Shown: positions 1 to 5,893 of the stretch, in pieces
Layout of the letters: each line of letters starts with the position of its first letter
Position numbering within the stretch: the stretch's first letter is position 1
DNA from: Acidimicrobiaceae bacterium
Lineage (GTDB): Bacteria > Actinomycetota > Acidimicrobiia > Acidimicrobiales > Bog-793
Assembly: GCA_027306715.1 (NCBI GenBank)
Contig: DAHUZG010000195.1
Span: 1-7,484, forward strand
DNA length: 7,484 bases
Direction of reading: 5' to 3'
Notes under the pieces: model-generated
The model's input: only the letters and a program-made list of their open reading frames with translations
Database searches by the model: none
What the model was told of the DNA's origin: nothing
Translations under genes and position numbers: made by a program

Positions 1-21
1 CGACGCCTGCTCGGCATCTGA
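1..21 (+). CDS. rpmI: 3' end of probable ribosomal protein L35 (partial)
   Basis: Only the last six codons and a TGA stop are inside the window, read in the frame that starts at base 1; they give the residues RRLLGI. Many bacterial L35 proteins end in a basic residue pair followed by a short Leu-rich tail, and rpmI normally lies directly upstream of rplT in the infC-rpmI-rplT operon. The assignment therefore rests mainly on position, 93 nt before rplT, with only weak support from the residues. L35 is a small basic protein of the 50S subunit. The rest of the gene lies to the left of the window. Confidence 0.5.
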   Translation, partial: RRLLGI

Positions 22-33
22 GCCTTCCGGCGT

Positions 34-69
34 AGCGCGCCGCGCCGCCGCCCTTGAGAGCGGCGCGCT
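34..69 (+). promoter_or_regulatory. GC-rich stem-loop in the rpmI-rplT spacer
   Basis: AGCGCGCCGC at 34-43 is the exact reverse complement of GCGGCGCGCT at 60-69, giving a possible 10-bp stem with a 16-nt loop. It lies between the preceding stop codon and the rplT ribosome binding site. There is no U-run after it, so it does not look like a classical intrinsic terminator. In other bacteria L20 represses its own operon by binding RNA structures in the leader or the rpmI-rplT region, so a regulatory or processing role is possible. In DNA this GC-rich such hairpins also arise by chance. Confidence 0.3.
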
Positions 70-114
70 GGCGCCCCCGGGCCCCCACCCACCTGATGAG
101 CGAAAGGAGCACCC

Positions 115-609
115 ATGGCGAGGGTGAAGCGCGCCGTCCACGGCAAGAAGCACCGCAAGGTCGTCCTCGAGCGCGCCAAGGGCTACTACGGGAACAAGTC
201 ACGTTCCTACCGTGCCGCCAACGAGCAGGTGATGCACTCGCTCGCCTATGCCTACCGGGACCGGCGGGCGCGCAAGGGTGACTTCCGTGCCCTCTGGATC
301 CAGCGCATCAACGCGGCCGCCCGCATCGAGGGGCTGTCCTACAGCCGCTTCATCGCCGGGCTGCACCAAGCCGGCGTCGAGGTCGACCGGAAGATCCTGG
401 CTGACCTCGCCGTGCGGGACGCGGCAGCCTTCGGCGCGCTTGTCGGGATCGCCCGCGAGGCGCTCGGCGAGGACGGCAACGCCCTCACGACGGTGAGCCG
501 GTCACGGCTCGAGCCGGTCGCCAGCGCCACGCCCGACGAGGGCGACGACGACAGCTCAGAGGCCGCGGGGCATCTCCCCGAGGCTCTCGCCGCGGAGCCC
601 GCTAGCTGA
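115..609 (+). CDS. rplT: 50S ribosomal protein L20 with C-terminal extension
   Basis: Encodes 164 residues. Residues 1-117 are a clear bL20: a basic N-terminal helix region rich in Lys/Arg ([12 protein letters not shown], then [19 protein letters not shown]) and the signature [15 protein letters not shown] at residues 56-70. L20 binds 23S rRNA and is needed early in 50S assembly; in several bacteria it also represses its own operon. The ATG at 115 is well supported: AAAGGAG at 103-109 stands 5 nt upstream, and the protein begins MARVKR as in the family. Bacterial L20 is usually about 115-125 residues, so residues 118-164 are extra. That tail contains an acidic stretch ([10 protein letters not shown], about 141-150), opposite in charge to the rest of the protein, and ends in Ala/Pro/Glu-rich sequence. 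The reading frame keeps normal codon character to the TGA, so the tail looks genuine rather than a frameshift. The next gene follows immediately. Confidence 0.96.
   Translation: MARVKRAVHGKKHRKVVLERAKGYYGNKSRSYRAANEQVMHSLAYAYRDRRARKGDFRALWIQRINAAARIEGLSYSRFIAGLHQAGVEVDRKILADLAVRDAAAFGALVGIAREALGEDGNALTTVSRSRLEPVASATPDEGDDDSSEAAGHLPEALAAEPAS
594..608 (+). promoter_or_regulatory. Possible SD and CTG start for the methyltransferase
   Basis: The frame of the downstream methyltransferase is open upstream of its GTG at 642 as far as a TAG at 603-605, and the next codon is CTG at 606-608. That CTG overlaps the rplT TGA (607-609). GGAG at 594-597 lies 8 nt before it, whereas nothing resembling a ribosome binding site precedes GTG 642. 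Starting at CTG adds 12 residues, including a HQRVQ segment that resembles the usual N-terminus of SpoU enzymes. CTG starts are rare, so this remains a candidate. Confidence 0.35.
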
Positions 610-641
610 CCGAGGACGGCCTCGGCCCCCGCCACCAGCGG

Positions 642-1502
642 GTGCAACGGCTGCGGCGGCTCGTCCAGCGCCGCAGCACGCGGCAGGCCGAACGCTGCTT
701 TGTCGCCGAGGGCACCAAGATCCTCGCGGCCGCCCTCGACGCCGGTGCGCCCGTCGAGGGCATCTACTACGACCCGGCCGCGCTCGGCCAACCGCGGGCG
801 GCGGCGCTGCTCGAGAGGGCGCGGGTCGCGGGGACGAGGGTGTTCGCCTTGCGCGAAGGGGTGATGGGGCGCGTCGCCGATACCGTCACGCCTCAACCGG
901 TGTGCGCCGTGGTCGGCTTCGTCGACATCGCCCTCGAGCAGCTCGCCGGAGAGCACCGGGCCTGCGGGCAGTTGGTCGTCGGCCAGCCGGCAGGACGGCA
1001 GCCGGCAGCCGGGGAGCCGGCGGCGGCGGCGATCTGCGTCTGCGTCGACGTCCGCGACCCGGGCAACCTCGGGGCGCTCGTCCGGGTCGCCGATGCCGCC
1101 GGCGCCGGGGCGGTCGTCGCCTGTGCCGGGTCGGCCGACCTCTACAGCCCGAAGACGGTGCGCGCCAGCGCCGGCTCGCTCTTTCACCTGCCGGTCGTCA
1201 CCGGCGGCGAGCCGGCGGCGGTGCTGGCACAGCTGGCCGCGGCGGGATATCGGCGCCTCGGGACGGTCGCCGGGCGCGGCAGCGATTACGCCACGGAGGA
1301 CCTCTCCGGCAAGATCGCGCTCGTCTTCGGCAACGAGGCCAACGGGCTCGACGATGTGCTCGAGCCGCTCCTCGACGGTCTCCTCACGGTGCCGATGGCA
1401 GGGCAGGCGGAGTCGCTCAACGTGGCGATGACCGCCACGGTGCTCTGCTTCGAGATCGCCCGCCGCCGGCGCGTCGATGGCGGCAGCCCGCTCCTACGAT
1501 GA
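642..1502 (+). CDS. SpoU/TrmH-family RNA 2'-O-ribose methyltransferase
   Basis: Encodes 286 residues from the GTG. The family transfers a methyl group from S-adenosylmethionine to a ribose 2'-OH of rRNA or tRNA. The N-terminal part (about 1-90, with FVAEGTKIL near 20-28) matches the small L30e-like substrate-binding domain. The C-terminal part has the three motifs of the SPOUT knotted fold: DPGNLGALVR at 139-148 (motif 1, with the conserved Asn142 and Arg148), FGNEANGL at 229-236 (motif 2) and the VPMAG...SLNVAM block ending near 263 (motif 3, S258-L259-N260). Between the domains is an Ala/Pro/Gly/Gln-rich linker with a 5-residue repeat at 115-129. The substrate cannot be read from sequence; 23S rRNA is likely given the ribosomal neighbours (RlmB- or TsnR-like). 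Location between rplT and pheS is common in actinobacteria. The true start may be CTG 606, because the conserved N-terminal helix seems to begin before the GTG. The stop overlaps the pheS start (ATGA), suggesting translational coupling. Confidence 0.93.
   Translation: MQRLRRLVQRRSTRQAERCFVAEGTKILAAALDAGAPVEGIYYDPAALGQPRAAALLERARVAGTRVFALREGVMGRVADTVTPQPVCAVVGFVDIALEQLAGEHRACGQLVVGQPAGRQPAAGEPAAAAICVCVDVRDPGNLGALVRVADAAGAGAVVACAGSADLYSPKTVRASAGSLFHLPVVTGGEPAAVLAQLAAAGYRRLGTVAGRGSDYATEDLSGKIALVFGNEANGLDDVLEPLLDGLLTVPMAGQAESLNVAMTATVLCFEIARRRRVDGGSPLLR
984..1028 (+). repeat. 15-bp tandem repeat in the methyltransferase linker
   Basis: Three consecutive 15-bp units begin at 984, 999 and 1014. 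The first two share their first nine bases, CAGCCGGCA, and the third is more diverged (GAGCCGGCG). They are in frame and encode QPAGR, QPAAG and EPAAA. The array lies between the N-terminal substrate-binding domain and the catalytic SPOUT domain, where a flexible linker can vary in length without harm. It probably arose by replication slippage in GC-rich DNA. Confidence 0.75.
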
Positions 1503-2566
1503 GGCCCGTGCCCGACCACGAGCAGATCGAGCTGACCCGGGCCGAGCTCGACCGGCTCGTCGCCGGCGCCACCGGCCGCCTCGCCGGCTGCGCCAGCGGC
1601 GAGGAGCTCGAAGCGGCGACGAGCGAGGTCCTCGGGCGTGGCTCGGCCCTGTCGGCGATGCACAGGGCGCTCGCCCAGGTGGCTCCCGAGGAGCGCCCGG
1701 CCCTCGGCGAGGCGATCAACGCCGCCCGCCGGGCGATCGAGGAGGTCGTCGAGCGACTGCGCTCGGAGCTCTCCGTGCGACAGCGCGCCGCCCGCCTGCA
1801 AGCCGACCGGCTCGATCTCACCGAGGTGCTCCCGAGCCGGCTTCCCGGGCACCTGCACGTCGTGACACGGGTCTGGGAGGAGCTCGAGGACGTCTTCTTG
1901 GGGATGGGCTACGAGATCGCCGAGGGCAACGAGGTCGAGACGGACTGGTACAACTTCACCGCTCTCAACATCCCGCCTGATCATCCTGCACGCAGCATGC
2001 AGGACAGCTTCTATCTCGACCACGGCGGCGGTGAGAGCGTGCTGCTTCGTACCCACACCTCGCCGGTCCAGGTGCACCTGCTCGAGCGGGGCGAGCTTCC
2101 CGTGTACGCCATCGTCCCGGGCCGCGTCTACCGGCGCGACACCGCCGATGCGAGCCACCTGCCGGTCTTCCACCAGATCGAGGGGCTTGTCGTAGACCGC
2201 GGGGTGAGCTTCTCTGACCTCGCCGGCACGATCGACGCCTTCGTCCGGGCGATCTTCGGCTCCGGCGTCGCCAGCCGGCTGCGCCCGGCGTACTTCCCCT
2301 TCACCGAGCCCTCGGCGGAGTTCGAGATCACCTGCACGATCTGTGGTGGGGCCGGCTGTCGGACCTGCCGGCGAACGGGTTGGATCGAGCTCGGCGGCTG
2401 CGGGATGGTACACCCGGCGGTGCTCGAGGCGACCGGCGTCGACTCCGAGACCTGGACCGGGTTCGCCTTCGGCTTCGGCATCGACCGGCTGGCGCTGATG
2501 CGCCACGGCATCGAGGACCTGCGCACGTTCGTCGAGAACGACGTCCGCTTCCTCTCCCAGCTGTGA
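1499..2566 (+). CDS. pheS: Phenylalanyl-tRNA synthetase alpha subunit
   Basis: Encodes 355 residues, a normal PheS length. It is the catalytic subunit of the cytoplasmic (alpha-beta)2 enzyme that joins phenylalanine to tRNA-Phe using ATP. Residues 1 to about 100 form the helical, coiled-coil-like N-terminal arm that grips tRNA (LGRGSAL at 45-51, PEERPALGEAIN near 63-74). The class II catalytic core follows: motif 1 region with PDHPAR at 160-165, RTHTSP at 184-189, motif 2 with RVYRRD and FHQIEG (224-229), GCGMVHP, and motif 3 GFAFGFGIDRL at 321-331. A four-cysteine knuckle, C279-x2-C282-x4-C287-x2-C290, precedes the GCGMVHP loop; this is known from many bacterial PheS and may bind zinc. ATG 1499 overlaps the upstream stop by 4 nt, consistent with coupling. 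GTG 1508 is an alternative start, with GAGG just before it, and would remove three residues. The frame is open far upstream, but that part is a shadow of the methyltransferase gene. Confidence 0.97.
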   Translation: MRPVPDHEQIELTRAELDRLVAGATGRLAGCASGEELEAATSEVLGRGSALSAMHRALAQVAPEERPALGEAINAARRAIEEVVERLRSELSVRQRAARLQADRLDLTEVLPSRLPGHLHVVTRVWEELEDVFLGMGYEIAEGNEVETDWYNFTALNIPPDHPARSMQDSFYLDHGGGESVLLRTHTSPVQVHLLERGELPVYAIVPGRVYRRDTADASHLPVFHQIEGLVVDRGVSFSDLAGTIDAFVRAIFGSGVASRLRPAYFPFTEPSAEFEITCTICGGAGCRTCRRTGWIELGGCGMVHPAVLEATGVDSETWTGFAFGFGIDRLALMRHGIEDLRTFVENDVRFLSQL

Positions 2567-2630
2567 GCGCCGGGGCGCAGCGCAGCACCCGAGCGCCCGG
2601 CGGGGGCGACCGTTCGGCAGGGGAGGGCTG

Positions 2631-5201
2631 ATGCTCGTCCCTCTCTCGTGGCTTCACGACTTCACCCCGCTCGACACCGACCCCACCGACGACGTGGCGG
2701 TGCGGGCGCTGGCGGAGGTGTTGAACGGCCTCGGGCTCGTCGTCGAAGGGATCGAGCCGGCTGCGGGCGGACCGGACGGCGTCGTGCTCGCCCGCGTCCT
2801 CGAGATCGCCCCGATCGAAGGACTCGACCGCGTCAGGCGGGTGCTCGTCGACGCCGGGCGGGCGGCGCCGGTCGAGATCGGGTGCGGAGCCTGGAACTTC
2901 GCCGTCGGCGACGTCGTGCCGCTGGCGACGGTGGGCGCCGTGCTCCCCGGCGGCCGGGTGATCGCGCGGCGCTCCCTGCGCCACGTCGTCTCCGACGGGA
3001 TGCTCTGCTCGCCGGCCGAGGTCGGCCTCGACGACGACGCCGAGGGGCTGCTCGTGCTGGCGTCGACCGGGCGACCGGACGCGCCGCTGCCCCCCGGGAT
3101 GACCCCCGGGCAGCCGCTCGGCGACTATCTCGGGCTCGAGCCTGACGTCGTCTACGACCTCGCCATCGAGGCGAACCGGCCCGACTGCCTCTCCATCGCC
3201 GGCATCGCCCGCGACCTGGCGGCCAAGCTCGGCCTGCCGTTCGAGGTGCCCTCGCCGCGCCTCGAGGAGTCCGGTCCACCGGCAGCTGAGCTGGCGGCGG
3301 CACGGATCGACGCCCCGCAGCTCTGCCGACGGCTCACCGGGCGGGTGCTGACGGGCGTGAGCGTGCTGGCGTCACCCGTGCGCCTCGCCCGGCGGCTGCG
3401 GCTGGCGGGGATGCGGCCGATCAACGCTCTCGTCGATGCCTCGAACTACGTCATGGTCGAGCTCGGCCAGCCCACCCATCCCTACGATCTCGACCGCCTC
3501 GCCGGGGGGCGGATCACCGTCCGGGGCGCCCGGCGCGGCGAGGAGCTCGTCACCCTCGACGGCCAGCTCCGGGCCCTCGGCCTGGCGACTCGCGGCGAGG
3601 GCACCGGGGGCGAGCTCGAGGAAGCGGTGATCGTCGACGGCGAGGACCGTCCCGTCGGCATCGCCGGGGTGATGGGCGGTGCCGACTCCGAGATCGGAGA
3701 GTCGACGACACAGGTGCTGCTCGAGGCCGCCGAGTTCGAGGCCCGCGCCATCGGGCGGGCCGCCAAGCGGCTCGGGCTGCGTAGCGAGGCGTCGATCCGC
3801 TTCGAGCGCGGGATCGACCCGCTCGGGGTCGACCGTGCCGCCGACCGGGTGTGCGAGCTGATCGTCGAGGCGCACCGCGCCGCCGGCGCACCGCTGCCGG
3901 TCGTCGCCCCGGGACGGCTCGACGCCTGCGCCGAGCCGTACCGGCCGCGCCGGCTCACCGTCCGCACCGAGCGTGCCAATGCCCTGCTCGGGACCGAGCT
4001 CGATGCCGAGGCGATCGCCGGCTATCTGCGGCCGATCGGCTTTTTGGCCGAGCCCGCCGGGGGCGATCCGCTCGCCGGAGCGGAAGGCTTCTCGGGTGCC
4101 GGAGCCGAAGGAGGGGGAGCCGGGGGGCTGCTGGCGGTGACGGTGCCGAGCTTCCGCCCCGACGTCACCCGCGAGGTCGACGTCGTCGAGGAGGTCGCCC
4201 GGCACTACGGATACGAGCACATCGCCCGCACCGAGCGGCGGTCGCCTGCGATCGGTCGCCTGAGCGGGCGCCAGGCCGAGCGCCGGCTGCTCCGCCGGCT
4301 GGCAGCCTCGACCGGTGCACACGAGGCGTGGACGGCGTCGATGGTGGATCCCGACGAGCATTCCCGACTCGTCGAGTCGAAGCTGCTGGTCGGGGTCGCC
4401 AACCCGATGGCGCGCGAGGAGTCGGTGCTGCGGGCCCATCTGCTGCCGGGCCTGCTGGCTGCGCTTCGCCGCAATGCGGCGCGGCGTTACGGCTCGGTGC
4501 GGCTGTTCGAGGTCGGCCACGTCTTCACGGCTCCTGGCGTGGGCGCCGCGCTGCCGGCAGAGCGCGAGCATCTGGCCATCGTCCTTGCCGAGGAAGGCGA
4601 CAGCACCGTCGACGCGGTGCACACCTGGCGGCTGCTCGCCGAGGGTCTCCGACTGGCTCCGGAGGGCTACGCCCTCGAGCCCCTCGGTGAGGCGGCCGGC
4701 ACGCTCGCCCTCGGGGCGCATCCGACCCGCTCCGCCGAGGTCGTCGTCTCGGCTCCGACCACCGGGCTCGGCGCCGTCGGTGTCGTCGGCGAGGTCGACC
4801 CCGACGTCCTCGCGACGTTCGGCATTGCAGCCGAGCGCTCGGTGGGCTGGATCCTGCTCGACCTCGATGCCCTGCTCGTTCTGCCGCGGCGCTCTCCGCT
4901 CGCACGCCCGGTGAGCCCGTACCCCTCGAGCGACATCGACCTCGCCTTCTCCCTCGACGAGGCGACCCCTGCCGCCGCCCTCGAGCGCGCACTCGCCGCG
5001 GCGGCCGGCCCCTGCTGTGAGTGGGTCCGCCTGATCGACGTCTACCGCGGGCCCGGGCTGTCGGAGGGCAGTCGCAGCCTCACCTACCGGCTGCGCTTCA
5101 GCGCAGCGGACCGGACTCTCACCGACGCCGAGGTCGGCGAGCTACGGGCGGGCTGCATCGCAGCCGTCGAGGCGGCGTTGCCGGCAAAGCTGCGCGGCTG
5201 A
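2631..5201 (+). CDS. pheT: Phenylalanyl-tRNA synthetase beta subunit
   Basis: Encodes 856 residues, slightly longer than the usual 790-830. It pairs with PheS and supplies tRNA binding and editing of Tyr-tRNA-Phe. Start ATG 2631 gives the typical MLVPLSWLHDF opening and is preceded by GGGGAGG at 2620-2626. Domains in order: the EMAP/OB-like tRNA-binding domain (about 48-160, with VPLATVGAVLPGG, and SDGMLCSPAEVGL at 121-133); the B3/B4 editing region (about 178-410, with NRPDCLSIAG, then MRPINALVDASNYVM, GVMGGADSEI and LRSEASIRFERGID); the B5 and catalytic-like core (about 440-720), in which D511, D517, E520 and E521 match the B5 Mg-binding set; and the anticodon-binding FDX-ACB domain (about 760-855, opening PVSPYPSSDID). 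Some extra length comes from a Gly/Ala/Glu-rich insert at about 476-500, inside B5. The last 60 bp are overlapped by an opposite-strand gene. No clear terminator follows. Confidence 0.97.
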   Translation: MLVPLSWLHDFTPLDTDPTDDVAVRALAEVLNGLGLVVEGIEPAAGGPDGVVLARVLEIAPIEGLDRVRRVLVDAGRAAPVEIGCGAWNFAVGDVVPLATVGAVLPGGRVIARRSLRHVVSDGMLCSPAEVGLDDDAEGLLVLASTGRPDAPLPPGMTPGQPLGDYLGLEPDVVYDLAIEANRPDCLSIAGIARDLAAKLGLPFEVPSPRLEESGPPAAELAAARIDAPQLCRRLTGRVLTGVSVLASPVRLARRLRLAGMRPINALVDASNYVMVELGQPTHPYDLDRLAGGRITVRGARRGEELVTLDGQLRALGLATRGEGTGGELEEAVIVDGEDRPVGIAGVMGGADSEIGESTTQVLLEAAEFEARAIGRAAKRLGLRSEASIRFERGIDPLGVDRAADRVCELIVEAHRAAGAPLPVVAPGRLDACAEPYRPRRLTVRTERANALLGTELDAEAIAGYLRPIGFLAEPAGGDPLAGAEGFSGAGAEGGGAGGLLAVTVPSFRPDVTREVDVVEEVARHYGYEHIARTERRSPAIGRLSGRQAERRLLRRLAASTGAHEAWTASMVDPDEHSRLVESKLLVGVANPMAREESVLRAHLLPGLLAALRRNAARRYGSVRLFEVGHVFTAPGVGAALPAEREHLAIVLAEEGDSTVDAVHTWRLLAEGLRLAPEGYALEPLGEAAGTLALGAHPTRSAEVVVSAPTTGLGAVGVVGEVDPDVLATFGIAAERSVGWILLDLDALLVLPRRSPLARPVSPYPSSDIDLAFSLDEATPAAALERALAAAAGPCCEWVRLIDVYRGPGLSEGSRSLTYRLRFSAADRTLTDAEVGELRAGCIAAVEAALPAKLRG
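4074..4121 (+). repeat. 24-bp imperfect tandem duplication within pheT
   Basis: GCCGGAGCGGAAGG at 4074-4087 recurs 24 bp later at 4098-4111 with a single mismatch. In frame, the two 8-codon units read AGAEGFSG and AGAEGGGA. They fall in a low-complexity insert that splits the B5 domain of PheT just before its last beta-strand and Mg-binding segment, probably a surface loop. The rest of the domain is intact on both sides, so function is presumably kept. Confidence 0.6.
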
Positions 5202-5744
5202 CGCTGGAGACCTGCGGCCCCTCGCCTCCACGACCTCGGCCCGCAGCTGCGTGCACTCTGCGAGCAGCTCGCCGTCGTCCTCTGCGCCCTCTGCGCCCTC
5301 GGCGCCGACCTCTGCGTCGTCCTCTCTGGCGGCACCTCGGTCGAGCTCGGGGCCGAGCCCGTCCCCGTAGAGGTAGATGTCGTCGAGCGCGCCGCTGTCG
5401 AGCCGATCGAGGAGGGCCTCGGTCGCCGGGCCGAGGTAGCAGCCGACTCGGGCCGCGACGCCCGGCGCCAGCGAGTCGAAGAACCCGAAGGCGACGGACT
5501 CGACGACCTCGCTGCCGGCGCGGAGCACGACCTGCTCGATCGCCACGAAGATCGCCTCGAGCCGGTCCATCTCATCGCCCTCGTGCTCGAGCAGCTCACT
5601 GACGTGGTCGGCGAGCTCGCTGAAGGCCGCATGCGGCGAGAGGTCCTCGTCGTAGAGCAGCGCCAGCTCCTGCACGAACGGTGCCAGCGCCGGGTCGGCC
5701 TCGAGCAGGATCGACACCGCCAGCAGATCCGGTTCTGGTCCCAC
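5142..5744 (-). CDS. Acidic hypothetical protein, possibly DUF7674-like
   Basis: Encodes 200 residues from GTG 5744. The start is convincing: AAGGAG lies 5 nt upstream. Residues 1 to about 118 look like a compact all-helical acidic domain (LLEADPALAPFVQELALLYDED, then FSELADHVSELLEH, EAIFVAIEQVV, and ESVAFGFFDSL followed by YLGPATEALLDRL). From memory this pattern resembles small conserved proteins grouped as DUF7674, which have no known function; this was not checked. No signal peptide, membrane helix or catalytic motif is visible. Residues about 135-155 are a low-complexity acidic segment with three GAE repeats. The last part (about 165-200) is Arg/Ala-rich, unlike the rest, and lies partly over the end of pheT on the opposite strand. 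The real conserved protein may therefore be only the first two thirds, with the tail read through into the neighbouring gene. It lies downstream of the ABC1 kinase on the same strand and could share its transcript. Confidence 0.75.
   Translation of the reverse strand: MGPEPDLLAVSILLEADPALAPFVQELALLYDEDLSPHAAFSELADHVSELLEHEGDEMDRLEAIFVAIEQVVLRAGSEVVESVAFGFFDSLAPGVAARVGCYLGPATEALLDRLDSGALDDIYLYGDGLGPELDRGAAREDDAEVGAEGAEGAEDDGELLAECTQLRAEVVEARGRRSPASAAQLCRQRRLDGCDAARP
5280..5306 (-). repeat. 9-bp tandem repeat encoding GAE x3
   Basis: On the plus strand CTCTGCGCC occurs twice in succession (5280-5288, 5289-5297), followed by CTCGGCGCC (5298-5306). On the coding strand the units read GGCGCCGAG, GGCGCAGAG, GGCGCAGAG and encode Gly-Ala-Glu three times within an acidic linker of the hypothetical protein. 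This is the third in-frame low-complexity expansion in the window. Confidence 0.75.
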
Positions 5745-5749
5745 GGGAG

Positions 5750-5755
5750 CTCCTT
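5750..5755 (-). promoter_or_regulatory. Ribosome binding site deciding the GTG 5744 start
   Basis: On the minus strand AAGGAG is followed by CTCCC and then GTG at 5744-5742. The match to the anti-Shine-Dalgarno sequence and the 5-nt spacing are near ideal, and this is the main evidence that the hypothetical minus-strand gene is translated. Confidence 0.8.
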
Positions 5756-5822
5756 CGCGCTACCGGCGGGGGGCCCGATGCCACCCCACTTGGCAGCGGG
5801 GAAGCTAGGAGCGCGGGTTCAC

Positions 5823-5890
5823 CACCTGCCTACCGCAGCCGGTCCCTACCGCCGCCGGTCATGATCGCGACCGGTCCCGACCACCGCCGC
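5823..5890. repeat. Degenerate 16-bp-period repeat, 4-5 units
   Basis: This lies in the 149-nt gap between the two minus-strand genes. CCGGTC occurs at 5839, 5855 and 5871, exactly 16 bp apart, and CCGCTC follows at 5887. Units 5839-5854 (CCGGTCCCTACCGCCG) and 5871-5886 (CCGGTCCCGACCACCG) match at 14 of 16 positions. Unit 5823-5838 matches the first at 11 of 16 and unit 5855-5870 at 10 of 16. The last partial unit runs up to the stop codon of the kinase gene. Its role is unknown; it may be a protein-binding array or simply a slippage product. Confidence 0.55.
5855..5874. promoter_or_regulatory. 20-bp dyad centred on GATC (operator or stem-loop)
   Basis: CCGGTCATGATCGCGACCGG is symmetric at 16 of 20 positions: CCGGTC/GACCGG arms and a central GATC. 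It lies 20 nt past the kinase stop codon and 111 nt upstream of the hypothetical gene's start, both on the minus strand. It could be an operator for a dimeric regulator of the downstream gene, or an RNA hairpin at the end of the kinase transcript. It lacks a U-run, so it is not a standard terminator. No convincing -35/-10 pair was seen beside it. Confidence 0.35.
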
Positions 5891-5893
5891 TCG

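Noticed and set aside
54..281. Small TTG-initiated open frame overlapping rplT
   Set aside because: Out-of-frame shadow of L20, Arg-rich, with no ribosome binding site; its start lies inside the spacer stem-loop.
902..1498. Upstream extension of the pheS frame
   Set aside because: The frame is open but the translation is Arg-rich shadow sequence of the methyltransferase gene. PheS homology begins just after ATG 1499.
1286..2506. 406-codon minus-strand open frame across the methyltransferase and pheS
   Set aside because: Antisense to two well-supported genes and spans their junction; no domain resemblance.
2567..2630. Leader or attenuator between pheS and pheT
   Set aside because: The 64-nt gap holds only the pheT ribosome binding site and weak GC-rich pairings; no Phe-rich leader peptide or T-box-like sequence was seen.
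3372..4721. 449-codon minus-strand open frame within pheT
   Set aside because: It lies wholly opposite conserved pheT domains; composition is that of an antisense shadow and there is no family motif.
5212..5246. Possible pheT terminator (CTGCGG...CCGCAG stem)
   Set aside because: The stem is short with a bulge and a loop of about 20 nt, has no U-run, and lies in the coding region of the opposite gene; chance pairing is likely in DNA this GC-rich.
5823..5890. CRISPR-like array
   Set aside because: Units are 16 bp, degenerate and contiguous, with no unique spacers and no cas genes nearby.
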